A stretch of 64,000 nucleotides of DNA from Cytidiella melzeri. Lineage: Eukaryota; Basidiomycota; Agaricomycetes; Polyporales; Irpicaceae. Below are positions 52,971 to 64,000 of the stretch, one piece after another. The stretch lies in contig JABYQR010000163.1 of NCBI GenBank assembly GCA_022592445.1, positions 1 to 64,000 on the forward strand, read 5' to 3'. The notes under the pieces are model-generated. The model was given only the letters and a program-made list of their open reading frames with translations. It was not told the DNA's origin and searched no databases. The translations under genes and the position numbers were made by a program. Numbering within the stretch: the stretch's first letter is position 1; each line of letters starts with the position of its first letter.

Positions 52971-54128
52971 CACTGGGTACAGAGTAATATAATAGACAGC
53001 ATAGTAAGAATGTTTCAGATAAGATTCAACAAAAGCTCACATATTGGTCGGCTGCTTACTCGATGTGTGTATCAAACAATCTTTGCATTTAGGCTGCTAT
53101 GTTATTGCATTGTAATTTTTGCATGTCTGTCAGGTATTCTTTAATATTTAATTGAGTGTCAATGTTCCGGTTTATGCAATGATTACACATATTGATTCGT
53201 GTAATCCACTGCAAGGGCTCAGAATACGCAAACCTAGACGCCTAATTTCGGGTTTAACCGGAAGGCAGCGTGTTACATCCCATAAAAATCCGGTTTTTAC
53301 ACGTTGTGTACATCAACGCGTGTTCTCCGTATTCAGCCGCAGTTTATGCAATACCAGCGCCCGTGACGGAGGGTCACTGACAGCAATTCGGATAACCAAC
53401 CACTGATTATGCAATGTTACATTGTAACATTGTGATTTGTGACATCTTGCAGCAATCATTCTTTTTTTTTGGTGGAGCCTAAACAGGAAGTGGGCAGTCC
53501 GCATTACGGTCCCATCTCCCAGCTGGTACGAGGGGGTCTTATTCTCTAGATATTCAAACAGTTGTTTAGCACAGGGGAGAAGCTTTCTTGCACACCATGT
53601 TAGGGTGGTTGTGTGGGGCTGGATGGTCCATGTGTTGCTGGGAGAAACCGCTAGGTGTGTAACAAACCAGGGAGGGCAGGACAGCTGTGGTGGCAAAGGA
53701 ATGCAACTGGACATATGCCTACTGGCCAGAGGCTATACAAGAACCAAACAAGGATCGAACACATTACAGAAACACAGGATGGGGCAATAGTTGGTGGACT
53801 TGCGCAAGAGAGGCTAGAGAGGTTGGAGGGGTCAACCAAACGCTGGTGGGTGAGTCGCTTCTTATTGCTTCTATGTCTCTATACCACGCCTGACATGCGG
53901 ACTATCAACGTACAAGTTGCAATGTTCCCTACGACGGGCTCAGTGTGATTGCAGGACTCTTTTCCGCTGCTCATCGCTCGAGCAACCTATCTATCTTAGC
54001 CAGAACCAAGCTATGCTCTCGATCTTGAGGTAGCAGAGTATATCAACCCGAAGAACTCAAATATGTATGTACACAAATAATTTTCATTTTCTGACTCTGC
54101 TGTGCCAGCCCGCAAGAAGCAGCAATGA
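52971..54128. repeat. Left inverted arm of CACTG-ended element
   Basis: Near-identical reverse complement of 57888-59099, except for a few indels (for example near 52999-53003 and 58275-58310). TTATGCAAT occurs at 53172-53180, 53344-53352 and 53407-53415. A minus-strand frame ending MSSCIPLPPQL... is mirrored on the plus strand in the other arm. The first helix-coding exon of the cargo's C-terminus reaches into the inner part of this arm. Confidence 0.85.
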
Positions 54129-56290
54129 CCCCGTAATCACAGCCACGCCAAGGAAGAAAAAGCCCATAGGCACATTGATGTCCCAGACCACAGTTTTCCC
54201 ATTCCAATTGTTGTGACTCAACCCTGTTGTTCGACCACTAGCTGGTTCCAACACAGTTTTAGCACCGGGCATTGCAGCATGGGATGGGAGTACGTGAGAG
54301 GTATGATTAGACAGGCAATGCTGAATCTGAGTTGTCATTTGCCAGCCTGGAACAGGACAATTGTTGGTTGGGAGCCCTATGGTGCCAAACATGGTGACCT
54401 GCTGCAGCTCTTGCCGTATGTTTGCACGTGAAGCAGAAGAGAGCTGGTCATGTGCCTCCGTGAGTTCCTGTCAAAGTCAATCTTCCTGTCTCTCTGCCTT
54501 GTAGAACTTTTTCTTTGCAGCAGCGAGCTCTATTTCAAGCACCCTCTTGCGTTCCACGCTCTGAGTGTAAGGCTGTAACTCAGCAAGCATACCGTTCTGG
54601 ATATTCACGAGAAATTGCTCATTGCAGCTCTGCCACTTGTTCAGCCGGTCCTGGATTCCACCCTGTTGCTGGGTGATGTAGAGCTGCTGACGCAATGCCA
54701 CCACCTGGGCCAACACCTCGGTTTGTTTTGAGTTCCTCCTGACGTCCCCTGGCTTTGCTACACTCCTCCTGAGCAGCCGCAAGCTGGCGTGTGAGTGCGT
54801 CTTCATTCTTCCTGCTGAGCTCTAGTTGCCTTTTGTGAGTTGCTGACTGAGCTTGGGCACCCGCCTGAGCCTCCTCAAGCATCTTCTGCAGCTCGTCCCG
54901 TCAATGATGGCTCTCCCCAACCAGTTTGTTGAGCCTTGTATGCTCTCCTTCTGCATTGCAAGCCTGCTGACACAATGCCATCACCTAGGCCAACATCTCG
55001 ATAAGTTTTGTTTGGAGTTCCTCCTGACGTCCCTTGGCTTCGATACACTCCTCCTGAGCAGCCGCAAGCTGGCGTGTGAGTGTCTTCATTCTTCTTGCTG
55101 AGCTCTACTTGCCTTTTGTAAGTCGCTGACTGAGCTCAGGCACCCGCCTAAGCCTCCTCAAGCATCTTCTGCAGCTCGTCCCGTCAATGATGGCTCTCCC
55201 CAACCAGTTTGTCAAGCCTCGTATGCTCTCCTTCTGCATCACAAACCTGCTGACGTAATGCCACCACCTGGGCCAACACCTTGGTAAGTCTAGTTTGGAG
55301 TTCCTCCTGACGTCCTCTGGTTTTGCTACACTCCTCCTGAGCAGCCACAAGATGGTCATTGAGTGCGTCTTCATTCTTCTTGCTGAGCTCTAGCTGCTCG
55401 TTGCAAGTCGCTGACTGAGCTCGGGCACCTGCCTGAGCCTTCTCGAGCATCTTCTGCAGCTCGTCCTGTCAATTTGCGCCCTCCTCAATTAAATCCTCAA
55501 GTCTTGCTTGTTTTTTCTCTGCTCTGTCAATCTGCTGGTACAACGCTGTTGCCTTCACAATCACCCCTCTGAGCTCCTCTTCAAGTGCCTCTTCGCGATT
55601 TTTTGCCTTGTTGTACTCCTTATGCACGAGCCGGAGCTGGTCATGAAGCGTATGTTCACTGGTTTTGCTATGCTGTAGCTGCTGCTGAAGATCCTTGGAA
55701 GCCTCCTTTGCGCCAGAAATTGCGTCTTTCTCCAGCTCTACAAGCTTTTGATGCAGTTCCGCTTCACAACCCTGCCATGTGTTGTACAACCCTTGGAACC
55801 GCTTTACCTCATCCCGCAAGACACGCAGCTGCCCCTGTGCCTCTGTGAGTTCTTTCTGTGAGTGGCTGTACTAGTCATTCGTGTCCTGAAGCTGCTGGCC
55901 CAGTTCCGCATTACTGCTCTGCAGTTTGTTGAGCTCGCAGTGACAGGAGGCCACAACTTGTGCGTGTTCTTGTTGATGTTTGACTTTGTGAATGTTCCAT
56001 TCAACCTGCCAGTCCTTGCGGGCTGACTGTGCTTCAAAGCTCAACTTGCGCAGCTCGCACTGGGTGTTTTTGAGTTCAGATTTGGTGCTCTGGAGAAGAT
56101 GTTCCATACTGTTCATTTGCTGGTCTAGATGTTTCTGGGTAGTCTCAACACTGTCTAGCTTAGCTTGCATTTCAGCACACCTCGCACAATTCTTGTGCTC
56201 AAGAACATCCTTGTCAATTGAGTGCGCGCTGGTCAATCGTCCGTCAGAATCCCGGAGCTCTTCCAGCTGTGTTACACGTTCAGACAATAG
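54084..56290 (-). pseudogene. Cargo gene: coiled-coil protein with C-terminal membrane anchor, probably decayed
   Basis: On the minus strand, frames with strong heptad character follow one another from 56290 (MSERVTQLEELRDSDG) through 55819, 55450 and 54882 to 54477. All are rich in Gln, Glu, Leu, Ala and Lys. The last frame (54392-54084) leads from EAHDQLSSASRANIRQELQQ into a Cys/Pro linker and ends in a membrane helix (MGFFFLGVAVITGSLLLLAG) with a short basic tail (WHSRVRK). The frames are separated by stops and by intron-like gaps ending CTGCAG or TTGACAG, so a multi-exon gene is possible; I could not fix the junctions. I do not recognise the protein. A tail-anchored coiled-coil protein is the best description. 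Confidence 0.45.
54600..55460 (-). repeat. Tandem repeat of 282-286 bp units within the cargo gene
   Basis: The block ending ATCTTCTGCAGCTCGTC recurs at 54881, 55163 and 55449. Each unit encodes a similar helix (EAQAGAxAQSAT...LELSxKNEDAL...AAQEECSKxRGRQEEL). The middle unit has lost its open frame. Confidence 0.85.
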
Positions 56291-57887
56291 CTGCTTTTCC
56301 GATAGCTAGCTCATTAATCGCTATTCAGTCAGCTACACTATGGCAAATGAGTTGAACCTGTAACAGCTGGCCCAATTGACCTGCACTATCCTCTTTGCTC
56401 TCCACTGCTGCTGCCAGATCTACACAGAGCTTAGAAATTAGCTCTTTGGCCTGTAACCGCAAATGCCGCTCCTCCTCTAGGCCCTGGTTGATTTGACATT
56501 GTACTTCTGTGTTCTCTTTGTGGTGTTCTGTCAGAGTGTTCTGTTGTGGAGTACTGACTTCTCATGTTGCTGCTTCGTTTCAGAGGTTGTGGTACTACGG
56601 GGCTTGAAAGGCCACCGGCTCATGAGTTTTTTTCGATTTGGGGAGCACCACTGGTTGCTGCAGTTGCTAACTCCAAATTTGCTGAACCCGGAGGCTTGCT
56701 GAGGCCCAGTATCAGTATTTAACGTGGGACAAAACATCTCCTGGCGGACGACTTGCCTCGCGGTAGAGTCAGCAAGAAGATATGTCTCCATCAATGTGTC
56801 CCAATTTGGGCATGCTTGGATAGGTGACAGGGAGGTTTTTGCTCCCGCACTGTTGTCAATAAGATGGATTTGTATTGTAGACTATCTCTTGAGCTCACCC
56901 AATGTACCAGCACTTTCATGAAATCAACTTTGAATGCCTGTGCAGTTTTTACTTTTCCTTTTGACATTGTGATGGATTCACTATTGTCAACATAATTCAA
57001 AATGAGCGCGGCAGCCGCTCCAACTGTTGTGTTTTTGTTGAACGCTGCTTCGGAATCACAAAAGAGAGAGCGACGGGCTTTCTCGTAGCCGTCAGGGCTG
57101 AGTGGCTTTGCTTGAGTTCAATGCGGCACTGGAAAGGTTGCCCGGCTCAGAAGCATTTTTGTGCTTATTATGAGGTTCAGAGCTTTTTCTGGAGTTAGAG
57201 GTACCCTTCTCTTGTTGTTTCCTTCAATGCTGGGCTGCGGTGCTGGGCTGCTACCGCTGGCAATCTGGTGACGGATGAGATTCATGAATAGTCATAGCAA
57301 TGTGGGTGTATGGCCTCTGTGAAGAACTCAGGGAGACTGCAAGACTTACGTGAGAAGGCGCTGTTAGAAGGAAGCTTTCAATATAACAAGATGAAGAAAT
57401 AATTAGCAGTTTCCTTCCTGAAATAACCAATGATGAGGCAGCCCTCCTTGTCAGACCACCAGAGTGTCAATTTGTTCTAAGTGGTGCAAATTCTGACGGT
57501 ACAGGGTTTGCAGCTGCCACATAGTTGCATCCTTTGAGCGCCAATCGTTGAGAACAGTGTTGAGGCAGTTGTTGATTTGCAAGAATGTATCTGAGGCCAT
57601 GACTTTAGTAACTCAACATTGGTGCGCCGTCTGAACTTATCTAGTGATTCAGAATCATCAATCATAGTGTTTGACATCCATTGCTGGATTTTTGGCTGTG
57701 CGCTTGTAAGAATAGCTGCAACTTGATGTGCAAGGAAATCAGGTGGCTTGGTTTGGTGGCTGAAGATGCGGGATGCATCTTGTATACATCTCCTTGCGCA
57801 AATCTCTTCCCCATGACTGTACAAGAGTGATCAGCAGAGCTACAGCAAAAATAGCGACGTGTGGGTTCCGATGGTTGACTGGCTGCG
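56291..57887. other. Internal region of the element, decayed coding sequence
   Basis: Minus-strand pieces such as ESITMSKGKVKTAQAFKVDF (about 56990-56920) and QINNCLNTVLNDWRSKDATM (about 57575-57515) look like former coding exons, interrupted by stops. None matches a transposase domain I know. They may be the N-terminal part of the cargo gene or a second one. Confidence 0.35.
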
Positions 57888-59099
57888 CAATGGTCATCAT
57901 TGCTTCTCGTGGGCTGGCACAGCAGAGTCAGAAAATGAAAATTATTTGTGTACATACATATTTGATTTCTTCAGGTTGATATACTCTGCTACCTCAAGAT
58001 TGAGAGCATAGTTTGGTTCTGGCTGATGGGTAGGTTGCTCAAGCAATGAGCAGCGGAAAAGAGTCCTGCAATCACACTGAGCCCGTCGTAGGGAACATTG
58101 CAACTTGTACGTTGATAGTCCGCATGTCAGGCGTGGTATGGAGACATAGAAGCAATAGAAGCGACTCGCCTGCCAGCGTTCGGTTGACCTAATTTGACAA
58201 CATTGACCCCTCCGACCTCTCTAGCCTCTCTTGTGCAAGTCCACCAATTATTGCCCCATTCCAGGTAACTGTCTGACCGTGTTTCCGTAATGTGTTTGAT
58301 CCTTGTTTGATCCTTGTATAGCCTCTGGCCAGTAGGCGTATGTCCAGTCGCATTCCTTTGCCACCACAGCTGTCCTGCCCTCCCTGGTTTGTTACACACC
58401 TAGCGGTTTCTCCCAGCAACACATGGACCATCCAGCCCCACACAACCACCCTAACGTGGTGTGCGAGAAAGCTTCTCCCCTGTGCTAAACAACTGTTTGA
58501 ATATATAGAGAATAAGACCCCCTCGTACCAGCTGGGAGATGGGACCGTAATGCGGACTGCCCACTTCCTGTTTAGGCTCCACCAAAAAAAAAAGAATGAT
58601 TGCTGCAAGATGTCACAAATCACAATGTTACAATGTAACATTGCATAATCAGTGGTTGGTTATCCGAATTGCTGTCAGTGACCCTCCGTCACGGGCGCTG
58701 GTATTGCATAAACTGCGGCTGAATACGGAGAACACGCGTTGATGTACACAACGTGTAAAAACCGGATTTTTATGGGATGTAACACGCTGCCTTCCGGTTA
58801 AACCCGAAATTAGGCGTCTAGGTTTGCGTATTCTGAGCCCTTATATGCAGTGGATTACACGAATCAATATGTGTAATCATTGCATAACTGGAACATTGAC
58901 ACTCAATTAAATATTAAAGAATACCTGACGGACACGCAAAAATTACACAATGGGATTCAATAACATAGCAGCCTAAATGCAAAGACAGTTTGATACACAC
59001 ATCGAGTAAGCAGCCGTGCAATATGTGAGCTTTTGTTGAATCTTATTTGAAACATTCTTACCATATTCTGCTGTCTATTATACTACTCTGTACCCATTG
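57888..59099. repeat. Right inverted arm of CACTG-ended element
   Basis: Inverted partner of 52971-54128. The complementary motif ATTGCATAA occurs at 58640-58648, 58703-58711 and 58879-58887. Confidence 0.85.
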
Positions 59100-59102
59100 T
59101 GA
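59100..59102. repeat. Candidate 3-bp target-site duplication, right copy
   Basis: TGA, identical to 52968-52970. Confidence 0.55.
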
Positions 59103-59518
59103 TTGGTATTTCTGCTATGCCAAAGTGACCCGCGCCCCCGTCATTACAATAATTGTAAGCTTAAGTACTCTGACGAAAAACACAAGGTCATTCAGCATGT
59201 TATTGACCTCGAAGTGAGCGGATAAATAAGTGCAAATTTGAATGTATGGATACACGAAGATGAGGCAGCTAACAAAAACGTAACGAACGGGTATTGCGGT
59301 ACAAGTCAACGCGAAAGCAAGGCGGGAGTGCTAACAATACAGAGAGTGCGAATGCGAATATCTATTAGAGTTGTGATGTGCCAAGTAAAGACCGTCGAAA
59401 ACAAGGACAGGAACACGCCCACAGGGCATAAGGCCGAATGGTAGAGGGAAGCCAAAATGACAAGCTAGCCCTCGGAGGATATATGTACGCTGTACGCCAA
59501 ACATGCGATTGTCAACGT
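59103..59518. other. Intergenic region, nothing identified
   Basis: About 415 bp between the element and the 3' end of the DUF6593 gene. Short frames only. Confidence 0.35.
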
Positions 59519-60401
59519 CTAGTATTTCTTGTTTCGGAACAAGGACGCCTTCCAGTTTGCAAAACTACGGCTAGCTTCGCGACGTAGTTTACGGAGAGGG
59601 CTCTGGGTGACGGAGAGACGGGATTGATCGCCGTACACGTATTTTGTTATCCAGTACATTCTTTCGCGCAAGGCGGTGATGAGAACAAAAGTCACTAGAT
59701 TGCGACATTAAGACTACTTTGAGGGTAGCTGTGATTGACTCCACGTACCAAGAATCTCGTCAAGCTCGTCTTCAGGGATGTTATGGAGCTCCAGGAAATT
59801 GCTCCCTGCTCCTGGTTTCGACGAAGGTACAATGTCGCCGTCTATCATCACGCAGTCGGTATGAAGTGTCCCAATAACTTCCACGTCGTCGTCAAGTAAC
59901 TGGTTGAACATAAGCGGCAAATATCGCAGACAATGTTAGACAACTCACAGTCAGACTTTCCGGTGTCATTCGCCACACGTATTCCATTCGCGTCGGAACG
60001 AGTGTTTCGTCCGGTCTGTACAACTGTCAGCGCAAGGTCTTCATCTGGAACTATGATCATGATACTCACAAGACCTTTGCAAAGGACGCGTCGAAGATTT
60101 CTGATGTCCCCGCCAACACCTCCTCGCCAATCCGAATGCATGTTGACGTGTTCTCTTCCCAGACAATCTCCGCAAGAGGATAGTCCTGAGCGTCCTTCAG
60201 CGAGGTAGTCTTTTGTGGCGGAACAGACAGGTTCTCGCGCGAGAGGGAGCTTGAGCTGGCGAAAGAGTAGAATGACGAGGCGGAAAGAGACCGCGAGCGA
60301 CTGCACGGTGTCGGAGTACTGAGGCGAAACGCAACAGCGCCAGTCGAGCAGTCGATGACTGTCGTGTTCTGAACGTCCGTGGAGGTGAACTTGAACAACA
60401 T
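59519..60401 (-). CDS. DUF6593 family protein
   Basis: Four exons (60401-60070, 60015-59949, 59899-59749, 59694-59519) give 241 residues. The start MLFKFTSTDVQNTTVIDCS, the RMEYVWRMTPESLT segment and the closing DEILVTFVLITALRE are the pattern of the basidiomycete DUF6593 family, small beta-rich proteins (tubby-like in predictions) of unknown role. A Ser-rich loop follows the first strands (about residues 30-55). The last 40 residues are basic and aromatic. All introns are GT-AG. An in-frame ATG at 60473 would add 24 residues, but the family usually starts at the MLFKF position. Confidence 0.78.
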
Positions 60402-61588
60402 GGCGGGAGAGAGTATCTTGCTAGGGTGGCTGGTGGTGGGGATGTGCCTACTACTACGAAAATGTGATGCCATGTGGCTAAGCTTATATACTGTATTTTT
60501 TCGCTGGACTTGGACTGGCCTAGAGGCGCAAAGGTCAAACCAACGACCGTTTTGGGCACATAAAGTGGCAACTTACTTGGGACAGTCGCTTCTGATGCAT
60601 AGATGATTGCGGCCCTGACAGGCGACGCCACGTTGTTGGGTCGTTCAAGGTAACTTGGCAATATATGAAAGAGCAAACCTTTATGCTGTGGACCCAGATG
60701 GTTCACACTGCCCGTCGTCAGCATCGTTTGGGACAGCATGCGCCAGAGGTATCCTGCTGCACAGCACCTGTAACACAACAGCCCTAGGAGGAATCAGTAC
60801 TCAGTGCCATGTCGAGTTGTATGGCTTGAAATGGCAGGTTGAAGGAGCGTGGGTTGGGTTACCTATTCTGGACGTTCCTTAGTACTTGGGGTGAGTGCGG
60901 TAAGAGACGATAGTATGCGATCTTCGCAAGACGCACTGTTTCATAGAAATCGGAGTGCAGTCAGAGTGTAATTGTAAGGAAGAGCAGTGAGCTCAGCTCA
61001 CCGCCTTGCCGCGTCATTTAACTGCTCAAGCGACATCCTTTTCGTGGACAATGCGTATGCGCCACCATTCCAAAACGACGTGGTGGGCCACAGATGTCAG
61101 AGTCTGCCACGACATTTGAGCTCGCGTTAGTGTTTTGAGCTCGTACGGTTCGCCAAAGAGTCATGACCGCAACTACCAGCTGGGTCGAATGTCAATATCG
61201 GTGTGAACGTGACGGGGACGAAACTCACTGTCTACGTGTAGGTGACCGTCCAGCAACGGCAACACCTGCTATTATACCTCTTCCCTTGACCATACTGTTC
61301 TCTACCCAAACGATAGTCGCGTAGCTTGATGCATGATGGGTGTGCACGGTCAAGAGTGCAGTCAGTTAATTCTTCGGCCGACGGAGCGTGCGCCTTCGCA
61401 TCGGTGTCCCGCCGTATGCCCGGGTCCAGTGCACGTGGCGTGTGATTACCCCGCATTCCCCGCCATGCCAGATTACGGTGAACTCCTGCGTCCCCTGTTC
61501 GACGTACAAACTGTCCTTGTCGTCGTTCGCCGTGCATACAAGACATACTGGAGGTTCACCGCGACCCACTAGGCCATTTTGATCCGTC
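60402..61588. other. Intergenic region with divergent promoters
   Basis: About 1.2 kb between the DUF6593 gene (minus) and the acyl-CoA ligase gene (plus). Minus-strand frames overlapping 60197-60778 are shadows. No gene, repeat or RNA was recognised. Confidence 0.4.
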
Positions 61589-64000
61589 ATGACACCAACA
61601 GTACTCGAATCTAAGTTTCAACCCACCCCTGCGAGCATTCCACCTCCTGGCGCACTCAACACGCAGCTGCAGCAACCACAGAATCTACCGGTCCATATTC
61701 AACCATTGGTAAGGAAGCTCTTAGTCTAGGTAGTCGCAGCTACTTATTTCTCACGCGCAGAACCCGCTTTCATTTCTCCTCCGTGCAGCACAAATATACC
61801 CTAAGAAACTTGCCATCGCGCATTCAGACGTACAACATCCAGTCTTCTATACTTACGCAAACTTGTACGCTCGTAAATTGAGCACTTCCAATGCTTGAGT
61901 GCTTAGCTCTCTTCTAGTGCTCAGCGCGTGCAGAACCTTGCCTACGCACTCATCCAGGCAGGAATACAGCCCGGAGACAGAGTCGCAATAATTGCACCGA
62001 ATTGGCGAGTCTCCGAGGAATTCGTTCTGATCTATCTGCAACTTATACGCTTAATTGTGACGAAAGTCCTGTTATAGCTGGTTTGCATTTCAATCTCCAT
62101 TCCGCAATGTGCAAACTCTGACATTTGCTGTTGCACTTCAGAGGCCCATCATGGCGTTATGGCAGCCCGAGCAGTCTTGTGCCCCATCAACACACGTCTC
62201 ACTGTACCAGAGGTCTCCTATATATTAGAACACAGCGGCTCGAAGTTGATCATTGTCGATCACGAATACAAGAATCTTACTGAAAAGTCGAACCTGCCGA
62301 TCGTTGTCTCGAATGATACGGGTAGGCAGGGTGATCCGTACGAGGAGTTTTTGAACCAGGGAAGGCGGTTCAGTCAAGAACGAGGTTGGCCAGGGCTGGA
62401 ATGGGAGGCGGATGAGAATGCTGGCGCGGCGTTATGTTACACGTATGGTTTCGCGTCTTCAGGAGGGTACTCCCGTCTAACTAGATTGTTATAGATCGGG
62501 TACCACAGGTCGGGTACGTCTTCTTTCTGCTAATGGCCGGCTGCGAACCAACTCGGGCTCTCATACAGCCTAAAGGAGTCCTTACAACACTTCGAGGTTG
62601 GTGTGCGAATTGCGCATAGTAACTAGCTATCCTCACATATTCCAGGATCCTATCTGGCTGGACTTGCAAACGCCTATGAAACAAGGATGACTCCAGAGTC
62701 AGTGTACTTATGGTGAGTATGATTTGCGATCTCTTGTATATTGCGCTGATTCAGATGTTAGGATTCTCCCCATGTTCCACGCTTCGGGTTGGACGTTTCC
62801 CTGGGCAATTACCGCTTCTTTTGCTACACAGGTGAAATAGTTGCGCCCGCCCCAGAGACTCGTTTACTGAACTCAGGCCATACAGATTACCCTTCGTACG
62901 GTGGACCCTACAAAAATCTGGTATCATTTTATGCACTCTGGTGTTACTCACTATTGTGGTGCGCCCACGGTACAGGTATGTAATGGGGCCATACGTCAGC
63001 TACACTTTGTACTCAAGAGGATATAGATCAGCCTTGTCAATGCTCCAGAGGCTCAAGCTGTTCCACAGAAGATTGCCGCGATTATTGCCGGCTCTGCACC
63101 TACCGCTCAACTACTCGGTGAGTTGGAAAAGAAGGGTATTGAGCCTATACATGTGTATGGATTGACGTAAGTTGATTATGTTGTGATATCTTGACATTGT
63201 ATTGATTCTTCGTATTCTCGATGTAGCGAGGTGAATGCTTACTTGAATGATCGGCGCCTGCATCTCCTGACAGCGACGTCAAACAGACGTACGGGCCTTT
63301 CACTCGGGCTTATGCACAGCCAGAGTGGAAATATCTTCCACTCGACGAACGCGCCAGGTATCTTGCTCGTCAAGGTTTCAGTTTCTTAACGTCGGATCCT
63401 GTACGCGTCGTGTACCAGCCGAAGGAAGGTGACAACTCCGAGCTCGTCGACGTGCCAAACGATGGAAAAACCTTGGGAGAGATAGTCATGAGAGGAAACA
63501 TTGCCATGAAAGAGTATTTCAGAGATCCTGAAGCTACAAAGAAGGCGTTTCAAGGCGGGTACTTTCATACTGGAGACTTGGCAGTCGTACAGCCAGACGG
63601 GTATGTGGCTATCCAGGACCGCAGCAAAGATATCATCATTTCTGGAGGGGAGGTGATTAAACAGTGTGTTGCTCTATCTGGTGTCTGCTGACATGAGATC
63701 CTCGTAGAATGCCTCCAGCTTAGCCATAGAACAAGGTGGGTTTCCATGCACTTTGGCGCATCAATACAACCGCTAATAACCCACGCACAGAGTTAGCTTC
63801 TCATCAGGACGTACTTGAAGTGTCAGTGGTGGCGCGTGCACATCCTAAGTGGGGAGAGAGGCCCATGGCATTTGTGATTCTGCGAACCGAGGTGAAGAGG
63901 AAGTGGGATGGCCGCCAACAAGCCTTCGAAGCGGAGCTCAAGAAGCACGCGAGATCAAGGCTTCCAGGCTTTGCGTGCCCGGAATGGGTAGAGGTTGTTG
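61589..64000 (+). CDS. AMP-binding acyl-CoA ligase/synthetase, 5' part (cut by window edge)
   Basis: The ATG at 61589 opens MTPTVLESKFQPTPASIPPP, then intron, then NPLSFLLRAAQIYPKKLAIAHSD. Later exons give the adenylate-forming core. The P-loop SGTTGRPKGVLTT is formed by exons at 62513-62530 and 62575-62597. ILPMFHASGWTFPW lies near 62763, HFMHSGVTHYCGAPTVQ near 62930, and IIAGSAPTAQLLGELEKKGI near 63091. [33 protein letters not shown] (in two exons) carries the A7/A8 motifs. The hinge and the start of the C-terminal domain are present, but the catalytic Lys lies beyond the window. One junction near 62015-62145, after VAIIAPNW, is unresolved. The enzyme would activate a carboxylic acid, probably a fatty acid, to its CoA ester; chain length and compartment cannot be told. 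Confidence 0.85.

Larger units (their letters stand above)
52971..59099. mobile_element. CACTG-ended (CACTA/EnSpm-like) element with long inverted arms and cargo gene, 6.1 kb
   Basis: The left end reads CACTGGGTACAGAGTA and the right end, reverse complemented, CAATGGGTACAGAGTA. Both are flanked by TGA. Behind these tips the two arms stay near-identical inverted copies for about 1.15-1.2 kb. Each arm carries three TTATGCAAT motifs in corresponding places. Between the arms lies a coiled-coil/membrane-anchor gene in decayed form and no recognisable transposase. The CACTG tip, short duplication and subterminal motifs point to CACTA elements; the arm length is exceptional for that group. It is probably non-autonomous. 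Confidence 0.72.

Noticed and set aside
53313..53714. Minus-strand frame MSSCIPLPPQL... and its mirror at 58340-58648 as genes
   Set aside because: They are the same sequence in the two arms of the element, lack a recognisable domain, and are Trp/Pro-rich in a way typical of non-coding palindrome arms. Left as part of the repeat.
60197..60778. 193-codon minus-strand frame
   Set aside because: Overlaps the DUF6593 first exon in another frame; composition is that of a shadow frame and it has no domain.

Overview
The window reads as a basidiomycete (Agaricomycetes) nuclear genome segment. Genes are broken by many 47-90 nt introns with GT/GC donors and AG acceptors, and several proteins belong to mushroom-typical families (DUF6534, DUF6593, DUF7598). 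The intron-spliced models given here keep an open frame from ATG to stop, and most add up to an exact multiple of three; exceptions are named in the entries. No ribosomal RNA, tRNA gene or CRISPR array was seen.

Layout. 1-25.8 kb is gene-dense and mostly housekeeping: aldo/keto reductase (partial), CTL/PNS1-like transporter, medium-chain reductase, fibrillarin, PMT2-type protein O-mannosyltransferase, UBP3/USP10-like deubiquitinase, a coiled-coil protein, a WD40 protein resembling the TFIIIC subunit Tfc6, and a small orphan. A complete 4.0-kb Mutator-like element (MULE) sits in this block, exactly on the start codon of the coiled-coil gene. 26.7-31 kb is a nest of transposons: a 1.5-kb gag-only copia-type element with LTRs, the LTR remnant of an older copia element, and a degenerate Tc1/mariner element. 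31.7-40.3 kb is again genic: an MCT-type MFS transporter, a DUF6534 seven-helix-like membrane protein, a single-pass Ser/Thr-rich surface protein and a DUF7598 membrane protein. 40.3-50.4 kb is repeat-rich: a hairpin-type inverted repeat and a full-length Ty1/copia element with LTRs that look identical, which splits a host ORF. 50.4-52.6 kb holds a second MFS transporter. 53.0-59.1 kb is a 6.1-kb element with CACTG-like ends, inverted arms of about 1.2 kb and a coiled-coil/membrane-anchor cargo gene. The window ends with a DUF6593 gene and the 5' part of an AMP-binding acyl-CoA ligase.

How the parts relate. The host genes do not form an obvious pathway cluster. The clearest story is genome disruption. 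Four elements keep matching terminal structures and exact target-site duplications (9 bp MULE, 5 bp for each of two copia-type elements, 3 bp CACTA-like). Two of them hit genes: the MULE duplicated the ATG and so left the coding sequence intact but cut off from its promoter, while the copia element split an ORF in two. Most annotations of function rest on recognised motifs; no database search was possible.
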